DNA of 64,000 nucleotides, taken from positions 620,001 to 684,000 of the forward strand of contig NZ_JAGMTU010000002.1 in assembly GCF_023703415.1 (NCBI RefSeq), given 5' to 3'. The position numbers and the translations under genes were made by a program. The stretch's first letter is position 1; each line of letters starts with the position of its first letter. This document shows, piece after piece, positions 45,360-53,044 of this stretch. The notes under the pieces are model-generated. The model made no database searches and was not told where the DNA came from. It worked only from the letters and a program-made list of their open reading frames with translations. The stretch is from Microbacterium sp. USTB-Y. Lineage in GTDB: Bacteria > Actinomycetota > Actinomycetes > Actinomycetales > Microbacteriaceae.

Positions 45360-45731
45360 TCAGTGCTCCTCGTGGCGCCGATCCCAGCGATCGTTCATCC
45401 GGTCCATGAAGGACGGGGATGACTCCTTCGAGGTCGAGCCGGCAGCGGCATCGCGGTCGCCCGAGCGTCGGACGGGAGTGAGGGCGAGCATCAGTCCGCC
45501 GAGCATCGCCGCGAACGCGACGACCCCGATGATGATCCCGCCGATGTTGCCCACCACGACGCCCACGATCAGGCCACCGACGCCGGCCAGCAGCAGCAGG
45601 GCTCCGTAGATCAGATTGCGATAGCTGAGCGCGCGGTCTCCGGCGTGCGCGGAAACGACGTCGGCGTCGTTCTGCATGAGATGGCGTTCCATCTCATCGA
45701 GCAGGCGCTGCTCCTGTTCGGAGAGTGGCAT
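45360..45731 (-). CDS. DUF3040 membrane protein
   Basis: The 123-aa protein has the DUF3040 start MPLSEQEQRLLDEMERHL and two hydrophobic segments (about 40-62 and 64-85), then a charged tail. This family lies beside the dcw cluster in many actinobacteria (Rv2169c in M. tuberculosis). The function is unknown. ATG 45729-45731 has GGGGGA upstream; two terminators follow. Confidence 0.88.
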   Translation of the reverse strand: MPLSEQEQRLLDEMERHLMQNDADVVSAHAGDRALSYRNLIYGALLLLAGVGGLIVGVVVGNIGGIIIGVVAFAAMLGGLMLALTPVRRSGDRDAAAGSTSKESSPSFMDRMNDRWDRRHEEH

Positions 45732-45857
45732 TTCGTCCCCCTCGGGTGGTCTTCCGCTCAGTCTACGCGTGTGTGGATGCACCAGGGTAGGGATTCCGCT
45801 GGGAGTTGGTCATCACCTCGCCGCACGGGCGGCCCACCCGGCGCGCACGCCGCTCGG

Positions 45858-45863
45858 TAGGCT
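45858..45863 (+). promoter_or_regulatory. -10 box of the polyprenyl synthetase gene (leaderless type)
   Basis: TAGGCT, 6 nt, then GTG 45870. Confidence 0.55.
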
Positions 45864-45869
45864 GATCCC

Positions 45870-46952
45870 GTGGCTTCCTCCTCCGTGATCGACCAGGTCT
45901 CCACCCGTCTCGACGCCTGGCTCGTCCGGATGCGCGAGGAGACCGCATCCTACGGGCCGGACGCCTCGGCGTTCGTCTCCGCGGCGGAGGCCACGCTGCG
46001 CGGCGGCAAGCGCCTGCGCGCCCGGTTCTGTCACGCCGGATGGGCCTCGGTCGCCGGCCTCCAGGGGATCGACCAGGAGCCGGCCGCGCTCTGGGACGCC
46101 TGCGCCGCGCTCGAGGTCTTCCAGTCCGCGGCGCTCGTGCACGACGACCTGATCGACAACTCCGACACCCGCCGGGGCCGCCCCTCGGCCCACCGCGCCT
46201 TCGAGGCCTCGCACGGCGGGCAGGGCTGGAGCGGCAGTGCCGGCGAATTCGGCCGTGCGGCCGCCGTCCTCCTCGGCGACCTGCTCGTGGCCTGGAGCGA
46301 TGATCTGCTCGAAGCCGGCATCGCGGCCAGCGCGCACGCCGCGGCCGTCCGCGCCGAGTACGCCCGGATGCGACGGGACGTGACCATCGGGCAGTTCCTC
46401 GACATCGCCGAGGAGTCCGCCTGGAGCGTCAACGACGACGACGGCCATGCCGAACGCGCGCTGCGAGTCGTCTCCCTCAAGGCCGCCCGGTACAGCGTCG
46501 AGCAGCCCCTCCTCATCGGTGCGGCGATCGCGGGCGCCGACGAGGCTCAGCAGGAGGCGCTGCGCGCCTTCGGGCACCCGCTCGGCATGGCGTTCCAGCT
46601 CAGGGACGATGTGCTCGGCGTCTTCGGCGACGAGCGGCTCACGGGCAAGCCCGCCGGCGACGACCTGCGCGAGGGCAAGCGCACCCTGCTCATCGCCTGG
46701 ACGCGCCAGGCGCTGGCGCCGCAGGGACGCCGCGTCGTCGACGAGCTTCTGGGCGACCCGCAACTGACCCCCGACCAGATCGCGAGCCTGCAGGCGATCA
46801 TCTCGGAATCCGGGGCGCTGCACCGGATGGAGCAGCTCATCTCCGAGTACGCGTCCGCCGGCGAGGAGGCGCTCCGGGGCGCCCCCCTCGACGCCGGCGC
46901 GCTCGAGCTGCTGAGGGGACTCGCCCGGGACGCGACCCAGCGCACGGCCTGA
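45870..46952 (+). CDS. Polyprenyl (isoprenyl) diphosphate synthase
   Basis: The 360-aa trans-prenyltransferase elongates allylic diphosphates with IPP. The first Asp-rich motif is LVHDDLIDNSDTRRG and the second is FQLRDDVLGVFGD; GGKRLRARF binds IPP. Product length cannot be read with certainty. The M. tuberculosis counterpart in this position is idsA2. GTG 45870 start. A role in supplying quinone or carotenoid chains is possible. Confidence 0.92.
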   Translation: MASSSVIDQVSTRLDAWLVRMREETASYGPDASAFVSAAEATLRGGKRLRARFCHAGWASVAGLQGIDQEPAALWDACAALEVFQSAALVHDDLIDNSDTRRGRPSAHRAFEASHGGQGWSGSAGEFGRAAAVLLGDLLVAWSDDLLEAGIAASAHAAAVRAEYARMRRDVTIGQFLDIAEESAWSVNDDDGHAERALRVVSLKAARYSVEQPLLIGAAIAGADEAQQEALRAFGHPLGMAFQLRDDVLGVFGDERLTGKPAGDDLREGKRTLLIAWTRQALAPQGRRVVDELLGDPQLTPDQIASLQAIISESGALHRMEQLISEYASAGEEALRGAPLDAGALELLRGLARDATQRTA

Positions 46953-46990
46953 CCGGCCGCGGAGCCCGCCCCGGGACCGTCGAGGACGGC

Positions 46991-47341
46991 TCAGGCGAGG
47001 GTCCGGGCGACCCGGCGCACCTCGCTCTTGTGCCCATCCCGCAGTGCGGCGATCGGCGACCGGCCGATGGACTCCTCGTCGGCGAGGAGCCAGTCGATGA
47101 CCTCGTCATCGCTGAAACCGGCGTCCTTCAGGGCGATGATCGTGCCGCGCAGGGAACCGAGCGGCTGACCGTCCTTGAGGAAGAGCGCGGGGACGGCCAG
47201 CGCCCCGTTGCGCCGCGACCCGACGAGGTGCTGCTCGTCGAAGAGGCGATGCACGCGACCGAGCGACTCGCCCAGGAGCTCGACGAGGTCGGGAAGGGTC
47301 AGCCATTCGACCTCGGAGGTCGGGATCTCTGATTCAGACAC
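46991..47341 (-). CDS. Rv2175c-family DNA-binding protein
   Basis: The 116-aa protein has a winged-helix-like N-terminus (EWLTLPDLVELLGESLGRVH) and the C-terminal part FLKDGQPLGSLRGTIIALKD and GFSDDEVIDWLLADEESIG. It resembles Rv2175c, a DNA-binding substrate of the kinase PknL in M. tuberculosis. Here the kinase gene is two genes away, so a similar pair is likely. Thr residues near the N-terminus (ESEIPTSEVEWLT) could be phosphosites. Confidence 0.85.
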   Translation of the reverse strand: MSESEIPTSEVEWLTLPDLVELLGESLGRVHRLFDEQHLVGSRRNGALAVPALFLKDGQPLGSLRGTIIALKDAGFSDDEVIDWLLADEESIGRSPIAALRDGHKSEVRRVARTLA

Positions 47342-47513
47342 CCTGCAATGCTCTCATCCCGGCGGCCCGGCACGGTCGTCGGCGGGCTCCTCGCCGGACG
47401 ATCACTCCTTTCACATCTGTCACTTGTGTTGACTTGCGATGACTTCCGTGCCAGCGTCGAGGGGCCGATGCGCACCGCTGCGCCTCTGCGAGAACGTCAG
47501 AATCGGGGGATCC

Positions 47514-48539
47514 ATGACGACCACAACGACCCAGCGACGCGCTCTCGGCGTCGCCGCTCCGACGGTGCTGCTGACGGCCGTGGCGAGTGCGCTCGTGTCC
47601 ACACCCGCACAGGCGCAGACGTTCTCCGCACTGCCGCCGCTGACCGCTCTGCCGACCGGAGCGGCGCTGGCCGCACTCGCGTCGCGCAGCGTGCCCGCCG
47701 AGGTCGCCCCGGCCACCGAGTACACGGTGCAGGACGGCGACACCCTCTGGGACATCGCCCGGGCGCACGGCACCACGGTCGCCGCCCTCTACCAGGCCAA
47801 CGGCCTGGGGGCCGACTCGATCATCCATCCGGGGCAGACCCTCTCCCTCGTCGAGGCCGCGCCCGCTCCGGCCCCGGCTCCGGCAGCTCCCGTCGCCGAT
47901 GCGCCGGCCTCGGAGTGCACGGTCGCCGCCGGCGACACTCTGTGGTCGATCGCGGAACGGCACGGGATTGCCCTGGCCGACCTCTTCGCGGCGAACGGCC
48001 TGTCCCCCGACTCGATCATCTATCCCGGGCAGACGCTGCGGCTGTCCGCACCGGCTCCCGCGTCCGCCCCGGCTCCCGCCTCCGCGTCCGCCGCGCCCGA
48101 TGCCCCGACGCCCACCGCGCTCGACACCTACTCCGCTCCCCCGGTCGTGCTCGACGACGAGCAGACGGCGAACGCGCTGCTCATCATCCGGACCGGACGC
48201 GAGCTCGGCGTGCCCGCACGCGGCATCGCGATCGCCCTGGCGACCGCCATGGTCGAGTCCGGCCTCACGAACGCCCCCGGCGGCGACCGCGACTCGATCG
48301 GGCTGTTCCAGCAGCGTCCGAGCACGGGGTGGGGCACGCCGGAGCAGATCGCCGACCCGTCGTACGCCGCCCGCACCTTCTTCACCGGCGCCGCGCACAC
48401 GAACGGCCTCCTCGACATCCCGGGGTGGGAGGATCTGGGCTTCGGCGCCGCCGCGCAGGAGGTGCAGGTCTCGGCGTTCCCCGGACGCTACGACCTGTGG
48501 CAGCCGCAGGCCGAGGCCTGGCTCGCGGCTCTCGGCTGA
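47514..48539 (+). CDS. Secreted two-LysM protein with transglycosylase-like domain
   Basis: The 341-aa protein has a signal peptide (about 1-35, ending TPAQAQ), two LysM domains (YTVQDGDTLWDIARAHGTTV near 69 and CTVAAGDTLWSIAERHGIAL near 133) and Pro/Ala linkers. The C-terminal domain (about 205-341) has IALATAMVESGLTNAPGGDR, IGLFQQRPSTGWG and FPGRYDLWQ, similar to lysozyme-like or transglycosylase-like domains; the Glu of VESGL may be catalytic. ATG 47514 follows GGGGGA. It probably remodels peptidoglycan. Confidence 0.85.
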   Translation: MTTTTTQRRALGVAAPTVLLTAVASALVSTPAQAQTFSALPPLTALPTGAALAALASRSVPAEVAPATEYTVQDGDTLWDIARAHGTTVAALYQANGLGADSIIHPGQTLSLVEAAPAPAPAPAAPVADAPASECTVAAGDTLWSIAERHGIALADLFAANGLSPDSIIYPGQTLRLSAPAPASAPAPASASAAPDAPTPTALDTYSAPPVVLDDEQTANALLIIRTGRELGVPARGIAIALATAMVESGLTNAPGGDRDSIGLFQQRPSTGWGTPEQIADPSYAARTFFTGAAHTNGLLDIPGWEDLGFGAAAQEVQVSAFPGRYDLWQPQAEAWLAALG

Positions 48540-48714
48540 TCCTCAGGACCGCACGTCCAGGGCCTGCGCACCCCGTGATCGGTCGTCGACCGCCCCGGGA
48601 ATCCGGGGTCCGCGCCTGCTCGGGGCACCACCGGCGACCGGACGGATTCCGGATCCGCATGATGGAAACGAGCCTGCACGCGAGCCGCTCCCGGGGCTCT
48701 CAGCGAGTTCTCCC

Positions 48715-48720
48715 TAGAAT
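48715..48720 (+). promoter_or_regulatory. -10 box of the PASTA kinase gene (leaderless type)
   Basis: TAGAAT, 6 nt, then GTG 48727. The preceding 187-nt gap (48540-48726) shows only a 6-bp hairpin at 48593-48608. Confidence 0.55.
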
Positions 48721-48726
48721 CTTGTC

Positions 48727-50661
48727 GTGACGACCAGCCAACAAGCCGACCCCCTCATCGGGCGGCTCGTCGACGGTCGCTACCGCGTCCGCGCGCGGAT
48801 CGCGCGCGGCGGCATGGCCACCGTCTACGTCGCGACAGACCTGCGCCTGGAGCGCCGGATCGCGCTCAAGGTCATGCACGGCCACCTCAGCGACGACTCG
48901 GTGTTCCAGAGCCGGTTCATCCAGGAGGCCAGGGCGGCCGCACGACTGGCCGATCCGCACGTCGTCAACGTGTTCGACCAGGGTCAGGACGGCGAGCTCG
49001 CCTACCTCGTCATGGAGTACCTGCCCGGGATCACCCTGCGTGAGCTGATGCGGGAGCAGCGCCGCCTCACCGTCGCGCAGACGGTCACGATCATGGACGC
49101 CGTGCTGTCGGGTCTCGCCGCCGCGCATCGCGCCGGCATCGTGCACCGCGACGTCAAGCCGGAGAACGTGCTCCTCGCCGAGGACGGGCGGATCAAGATC
49201 GGCGACTTCGGCCTCGCCCGCGCGACCACGGCGAACACCGCCTCGGGCGCGCAGCTCATGGGGACGATCGCCTACCTCGCGCCCGAGCTCGTCACCCGCG
49301 GCACGGCGGACGCCCGCAGCGACATCTACGCCCTCGGCATCATGCTGTACGAGATGCTCACCGGAGAGCAGCCCTACAAGGGCGAGCAGCCGATGCAGAT
49401 CGCCTTCCAGCACGCGACCGACTCCGTGCCGCGCCCGAGCGTCCGCAATCCCGGCGTCCCCGAGCAGCTCGACGAGCTCGTGCTCTGGGCCACCGAGAAG
49501 ACCCCCGACGAGCGTCCCGCCGACGCGCAGGAGATGCTCGACCGGCTGCGCGTCATCGAACGCGAGCTCGGTGTCACCCCCACGCCGACGGCGACGACGG
49601 CGAAGACCACGGCCCTGCCGCTGCGCGACACCGCGGATCAGACCCTCGTGCTGCCCGGACCCGCGTCCGCGACGGCGGCCGCGCCCGTCGCGGAGACCCC
49701 GCTGGACAATGCGACGCTGCTGCGCCGTCGCACCGCGCATCGACGATCGCGCGGGGCGCTGCTGCTCGTGCTCGTGCTGCTGCTCGCCGTGGCGGCCGGC
49801 GGCACCGGCTGGTGGTTCGGATCCGGTCCCGGGTCCAAGCTGTCCGTCCCCGACGTCGCGGGCAAGACCTGGGAGGTCGCGGCCGCCGCGATCACGAAGG
49901 ACGGGATGACGCCCGTCCAGGGCAACGAGAACTCGATCACGGTCCCCGCGGGTCAGGCGATCCGGACCGATCCCGGCGCGGGCGCCCGCGTCGACCGGAA
50001 GGCCAGGATCACCGTGATGATCTCGGCCGGCCCCGCGAAGCACGATCTCCCCCGGCTCGACGCGATGACCGAGGACCAGGCGAAGAAGGCGCTGGCGCCC
50101 TTCCACTTGGAGATGCAGGACTCCGTGGCCCTGTTCTCGGGCGCCGACAGCGGGATCGTGATCAACGCCGAGGTCACCCCGCGCTCCGGGGCCGCCGGAT
50201 ACGAGTGCGGCGAGGGGTGCAGCGTCTTCGAGGGAGACCAGATCCGTCTCCTGGTGTCGCTGGGTGCGGTGCCGGACGTCTCGGGCATGACGGTCGGCGA
50301 CGCGACGAGCAAGCTCACCGCCGTGCGCCTCAAGGTGAACCCCGACTCCAATTACTCGTACAGCGACTCCGTGCCCAAGGATCGCGTGATCGGCTACGGC
50401 GACCGCGAGGGCGGCGGGAACTGGCGTCCCGACGACACCATCACGCTGAACGTCTCCAAGGGACCGGAGCCGATCACGGTGCCGAACGTGGTCGGCGCGA
50501 ACCTCGCGGATGCGATGAAGACGCTGAGCGACGCCGGGCTCAACCCGCAGACGAGCGTTCCCGAGATCGCGTGGAGCCTGTTCCAGGTCACGTCCACGGA
50601 TCCGAAGGCCGGCGACAGCGTGGACAAGAACTCCACGATCCGCGTCAAGGTCAGCGGCTGA
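48727..50661 (+). CDS. pknL: Ser/Thr protein kinase with PASTA repeats (PknL/PknB type)
   Basis: The 644-aa transmembrane kinase has a kinase domain (about 17-280) with ATP-site Lys48, HRDVKPEN (catalytic Asp142), DFG 160-162 and a Thr-rich activation loop (RATTANTASGAQ). One membrane helix is at about 344-362, followed by roughly four PASTA repeats (PDVAGKTWEVAAAAI, then PRLDAMTEDQAKKAL, PDVSGMTVGDATSKL and PNVVGANLADAMKTL). PASTA repeats sense muropeptides or lipid II. Position beside Rv2175c-like and aroG supports PknL. Confidence 0.92.
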   Translation: MTTSQQADPLIGRLVDGRYRVRARIARGGMATVYVATDLRLERRIALKVMHGHLSDDSVFQSRFIQEARAAARLADPHVVNVFDQGQDGELAYLVMEYLPGITLRELMREQRRLTVAQTVTIMDAVLSGLAAAHRAGIVHRDVKPENVLLAEDGRIKIGDFGLARATTANTASGAQLMGTIAYLAPELVTRGTADARSDIYALGIMLYEMLTGEQPYKGEQPMQIAFQHATDSVPRPSVRNPGVPEQLDELVLWATEKTPDERPADAQEMLDRLRVIERELGVTPTPTATTAKTTALPLRDTADQTLVLPGPASATAAAPVAETPLDNATLLRRRTAHRRSRGALLLVLVLLLAVAAGGTGWWFGSGPGSKLSVPDVAGKTWEVAAAAITKDGMTPVQGNENSITVPAGQAIRTDPGAGARVDRKARITVMISAGPAKHDLPRLDAMTEDQAKKALAPFHLEMQDSVALFSGADSGIVINAEVTPRSGAAGYECGEGCSVFEGDQIRLLVSLGAVPDVSGMTVGDATSKLTAVRLKVNPDSNYSYSDSVPKDRVIGYGDREGGGNWRPDDTITLNVSKGPEPITVPNVVGANLADAMKTLSDAGLNPQTSVPEIAWSLFQVTSTDPKAGDSVDKNSTIRVKVSG

Positions 50662-50724
50662 CCCGGAGCGCTCCCGCCCCGTTCCCGGGGGCGTCGAGCG
50701 CGCGCTGCCGAAGGCAGAGCGACA

Positions 50725-50760
50725 CGAAACGCGGCACTCTCGCAAGAGCACCGCGTTTCG
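50725..50760. terminator. Bidirectional terminator between pknL and aroG
   Basis: 10-nt arms CGAAACGCGG and CCGCGTTTCG with a CTCT/AGAG inner helix, between convergent genes. Confidence 0.75.
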
Positions 50761-50812
50761 TCTCGGTCGCGCTCCCCGCGTCCTCGCTCGACGACCCGGG
50801 GGGATCCGCGCG

Positions 50813-52147
50813 TCAGCGCTTCTCGAGCTCCTCGGCGACGAGGAAGGCGAGTTCGAGCGACTGCATGTGGTTCAGTCGCGGGTCGCACAGCGACTCGTAC
50901 CGGGTCGCGAGCGCCGCCTCGTCGATCTGCTCGGATCCGCCCAGGCACTCGGTGACGTCGTCGCCGGTGAGCTCCACGTGGATGCCGCCCGGGAAGGTGC
51001 CGACGGCGCGGTGCGCCTCGAAGAAGCCGCGCACCTCCTCGACGACGTCGTCGAACCGGCGGGTCTTGTACCCGGTGGGCGTCGTGATGCCGTTGCCGTG
51101 CATGGGGTCGGTGACCCACAGCGGCTGCGCCCCGGAGTCCTTCACGGCCTGCAGCAGCGGCGGCAGCGCGTCGCGGATCTTCCCGGCGCCCATGCGGGTG
51201 ATGAAGGTGAGGCGCCCCGGCTCGCGGTTCGGGTCGAGCTTGTCGATGAGCGCGAGCGCCGTCTCGGGGCTCGTGGTCGGACCGAGCTTCACACCGATCG
51301 GGTTGCGGATCTTCGCGAAGTAGTCGACGTGCGCGCCGTCGAGCTCGCGGGTGCGCTCGCCGATCCAGAGGAAGTGCGCGGACGTGTTGTACGGCGTGAG
51401 CGTCCGCGAGTCGATGCGGGTCATCGGACGCTCGTAGTCCATCAGCAGGCCCTCGTGCCCGGTGAAGAACTCCACGCGCTTGAGCTCGTCGAAGTCCGCA
51501 CCGGCGGCCTCCATGAACTTGATGGCGCGGTCGATCTCGGCGGCCATGCGCTCGTAGCGCTGGTTGGCCGGGTTCTGCGCGAAGCCCTTGTTCCAGGAGT
51601 GCACCTCGCGGAGATCCGCGAAGCCGCCCTGGGTGAAGGCGCGGATGAGGTTCAGCGTCGACGCGGCGGTGTGGTACCCCTGCAGCAGACGACCGGGGTT
51701 CGCCTCGCGGGATCCCTCGGTGAAGTCGTAGCCGTTGACGATGTCGCCGCGGTAGGCCGGCAGCGTCACGTCGCCGCGGGTCTCCGTGTCGCTCGAGCGC
51801 GGCTTGGCGAACTGCCCGGCCATGCGCCCCATCTTCACCACGGGCATGGACGCGCCGTACGTGAGCACGACCGCCATCTGCAGCACCGTCTTGATCCGGT
51901 TGCGGATCTGGTCGGCCGTGGCTCCGGCGAAGGTCTCGGCGCAGTCGCCTCCCTGGAGCAGGAAGGCGTTCCCGCTCGCAGCGCGCGCGAGGCGCTCGCG
52001 GAGGTTGTCCACCTCACCGGCGAAGACGAGGGGAGGCAGCGCGGCGATCTGCGAGGAGACCTCGGCGACGCGCTCGGCGTCGGGCCACTGCGGCTGCTGC
52101 TTGATCGGGAGGGCGCGCCACGAGTCGAGATCGAGAGGCTGAGGCAT
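50813..52147 (-). CDS. aroG: DAHP synthase, class II (AroG)
   Basis: The 444-aa enzyme joins PEP and erythrose 4-phosphate at the start of the shikimate pathway. Plant/actinobacterial class II features are LQGGDCAETFAG, KMGRMAGQFAKPRSSDTE, LPAYRGDIVNGY, DPMHGNGITT and GGIHVELTGDDVTECLGG. ATG 52145-52147 is 6 nt from TAGGAT. The place next to pknL matches Rv2178c in mycobacteria. Confidence 0.95.
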   Translation of the reverse strand: MPQPLDLDSWRALPIKQQPQWPDAERVAEVSSQIAALPPLVFAGEVDNLRERLARAASGNAFLLQGGDCAETFAGATADQIRNRIKTVLQMAVVLTYGASMPVVKMGRMAGQFAKPRSSDTETRGDVTLPAYRGDIVNGYDFTEGSREANPGRLLQGYHTAASTLNLIRAFTQGGFADLREVHSWNKGFAQNPANQRYERMAAEIDRAIKFMEAAGADFDELKRVEFFTGHEGLLMDYERPMTRIDSRTLTPYNTSAHFLWIGERTRELDGAHVDYFAKIRNPIGVKLGPTTSPETALALIDKLDPNREPGRLTFITRMGAGKIRDALPPLLQAVKDSGAQPLWVTDPMHGNGITTPTGYKTRRFDDVVEEVRGFFEAHRAVGTFPGGIHVELTGDDVTECLGGSEQIDEAALATRYESLCDPRLNHMQSLELAFLVAEELEKR

Positions 52148-52153
52148 CCCCCC

Positions 52154-52159
52154 ATCCTA
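52154..52159 (-). promoter_or_regulatory. -10 box of aroG (leaderless type)
   Basis: TAGGAT on the reverse strand. The six nucleotides before the ATG are all G, which could also act as a weak ribosome site. Confidence 0.5.
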
Positions 52160-52185
52160 GGGTGCCGGAAAGGGTGCGGATCGCT

Positions 52186-52875
52186 CTATGAAGCCTGCGC
52201 GGCCAGGCGCTCCTTGACCGTGGAGGCGTAGACGTCCTCGTAGTGCTGCTCCCCCAGACGCTGCAGCGCGACCATGATCTCGTCGGTCACGGAGCGCAGG
52301 ATGTAGCGGTCGTTCTCCATGCCCGCATAACGGGAGAAGTCGAGCGGCTCGCCGATCACCATCCCGACCCGCATGATGCGCGGGATGCGCTGCCCGGTGG
52401 GCATCGCGATGTCGGTGTCGACCATCACGACGGGGATGACGGGGACCTTCGCCTCCAGGGCCATCCGCGCGATGCCGGTGCGGCCCCGGTACAGCTTGCC
52501 GTCGGGGCTGCGCGTGCCCTCGGGGTAGATGCCGAGCAGGTCGCCCCGCCCGAGCACGCCGAGACCGGTGTTCAGGGAGGCCTCGGAGGCCTTCCCGCCC
52601 GAGCGGTCGATGGGCAGCTGCCCGGTGCCCTTCATGAACATCCGCGTGGCCCAGCCCTTGATGCCCCGGCCGGTGAAGTAGTCGCTCTTGGCGAGGAAGG
52701 ACATCTTCCGGTCCAGCATGAGCGGCAGGAAGATCGAGTCCGAGAAGGACAGATGGTTGCTCGCCATGATCGCGGCGCCCGTGACGGGCACGTGCTGACG
52801 GCCCACGATCCACGGGCGGAAGATCGCCTTCACCAGCGGGCCGATGGCGATGTACTTCATGAACCAGTAGATCAT
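52186..52875 (-). CDS. plsC: 1-acylglycerol-3-phosphate acyltransferase (PlsC family)
   Basis: The 229-aa membrane-bound acyltransferase shows motif I NHLSFSD (NHx4D catalytic pair), motif III GIYPEGTRSPDGKLYRGRTG and VPVIPVVMVDTD. It acylates lysophosphatidic acid or a related acceptor. ATG 52873-52875 (MIYWFMKYI) lies 7 nt from TAGACT. Similar genes occur in the same region of mycobacteria. Confidence 0.9.
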   Translation of the reverse strand: MIYWFMKYIAIGPLVKAIFRPWIVGRQHVPVTGAAIMASNHLSFSDSIFLPLMLDRKMSFLAKSDYFTGRGIKGWATRMFMKGTGQLPIDRSGGKASEASLNTGLGVLGRGDLLGIYPEGTRSPDGKLYRGRTGIARMALEAKVPVIPVVMVDTDIAMPTGQRIPRIMRVGMVIGEPLDFSRYAGMENDRYILRSVTDEIMVALQRLGEQHYEDVYASTVKERLAAQAS

Positions 52876-52882
52876 CGCCCGC

Positions 52883-52888
52883 AGTCTA
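52883..52888 (-). promoter_or_regulatory. -10 box of plsC (leaderless type)
   Basis: TAGACT on the reverse strand, 7 nt before ATG. Confidence 0.5.
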
Positions 52889-52998
52889 TCCCGCCGCCGC
52901 GACGAGGACGAGAGGCGGTTCGGATCCTGCGACGCAGTTTCACCGATCATGCGACTCAATCTCATCCTGGTCGCCCTCTCCCCAGGCGTCCCATGGCA

Positions 52999-53004
52999 TA
53001 GACT
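52999..53004 (+). promoter_or_regulatory. Likely -10 box of the acyl-CoA ligase gene
   Basis: TAGACT about 40 nt before the GTG, leaving a leader with the AAGGAG Shine-Dalgarno sequence. Confidence 0.45.
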
Positions 53005-53044
53005 CCTGGGAAGCATGTACCCGTCCGGCCCCGAAGGAGTTGCC

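Noticed and set aside
48593..48608. CCCCGG/CCGGGG hairpin after the LysM gene as a terminator
   Set aside because: The stem is only 6 bp with no T run, and hairpins this short are frequent at this G+C.
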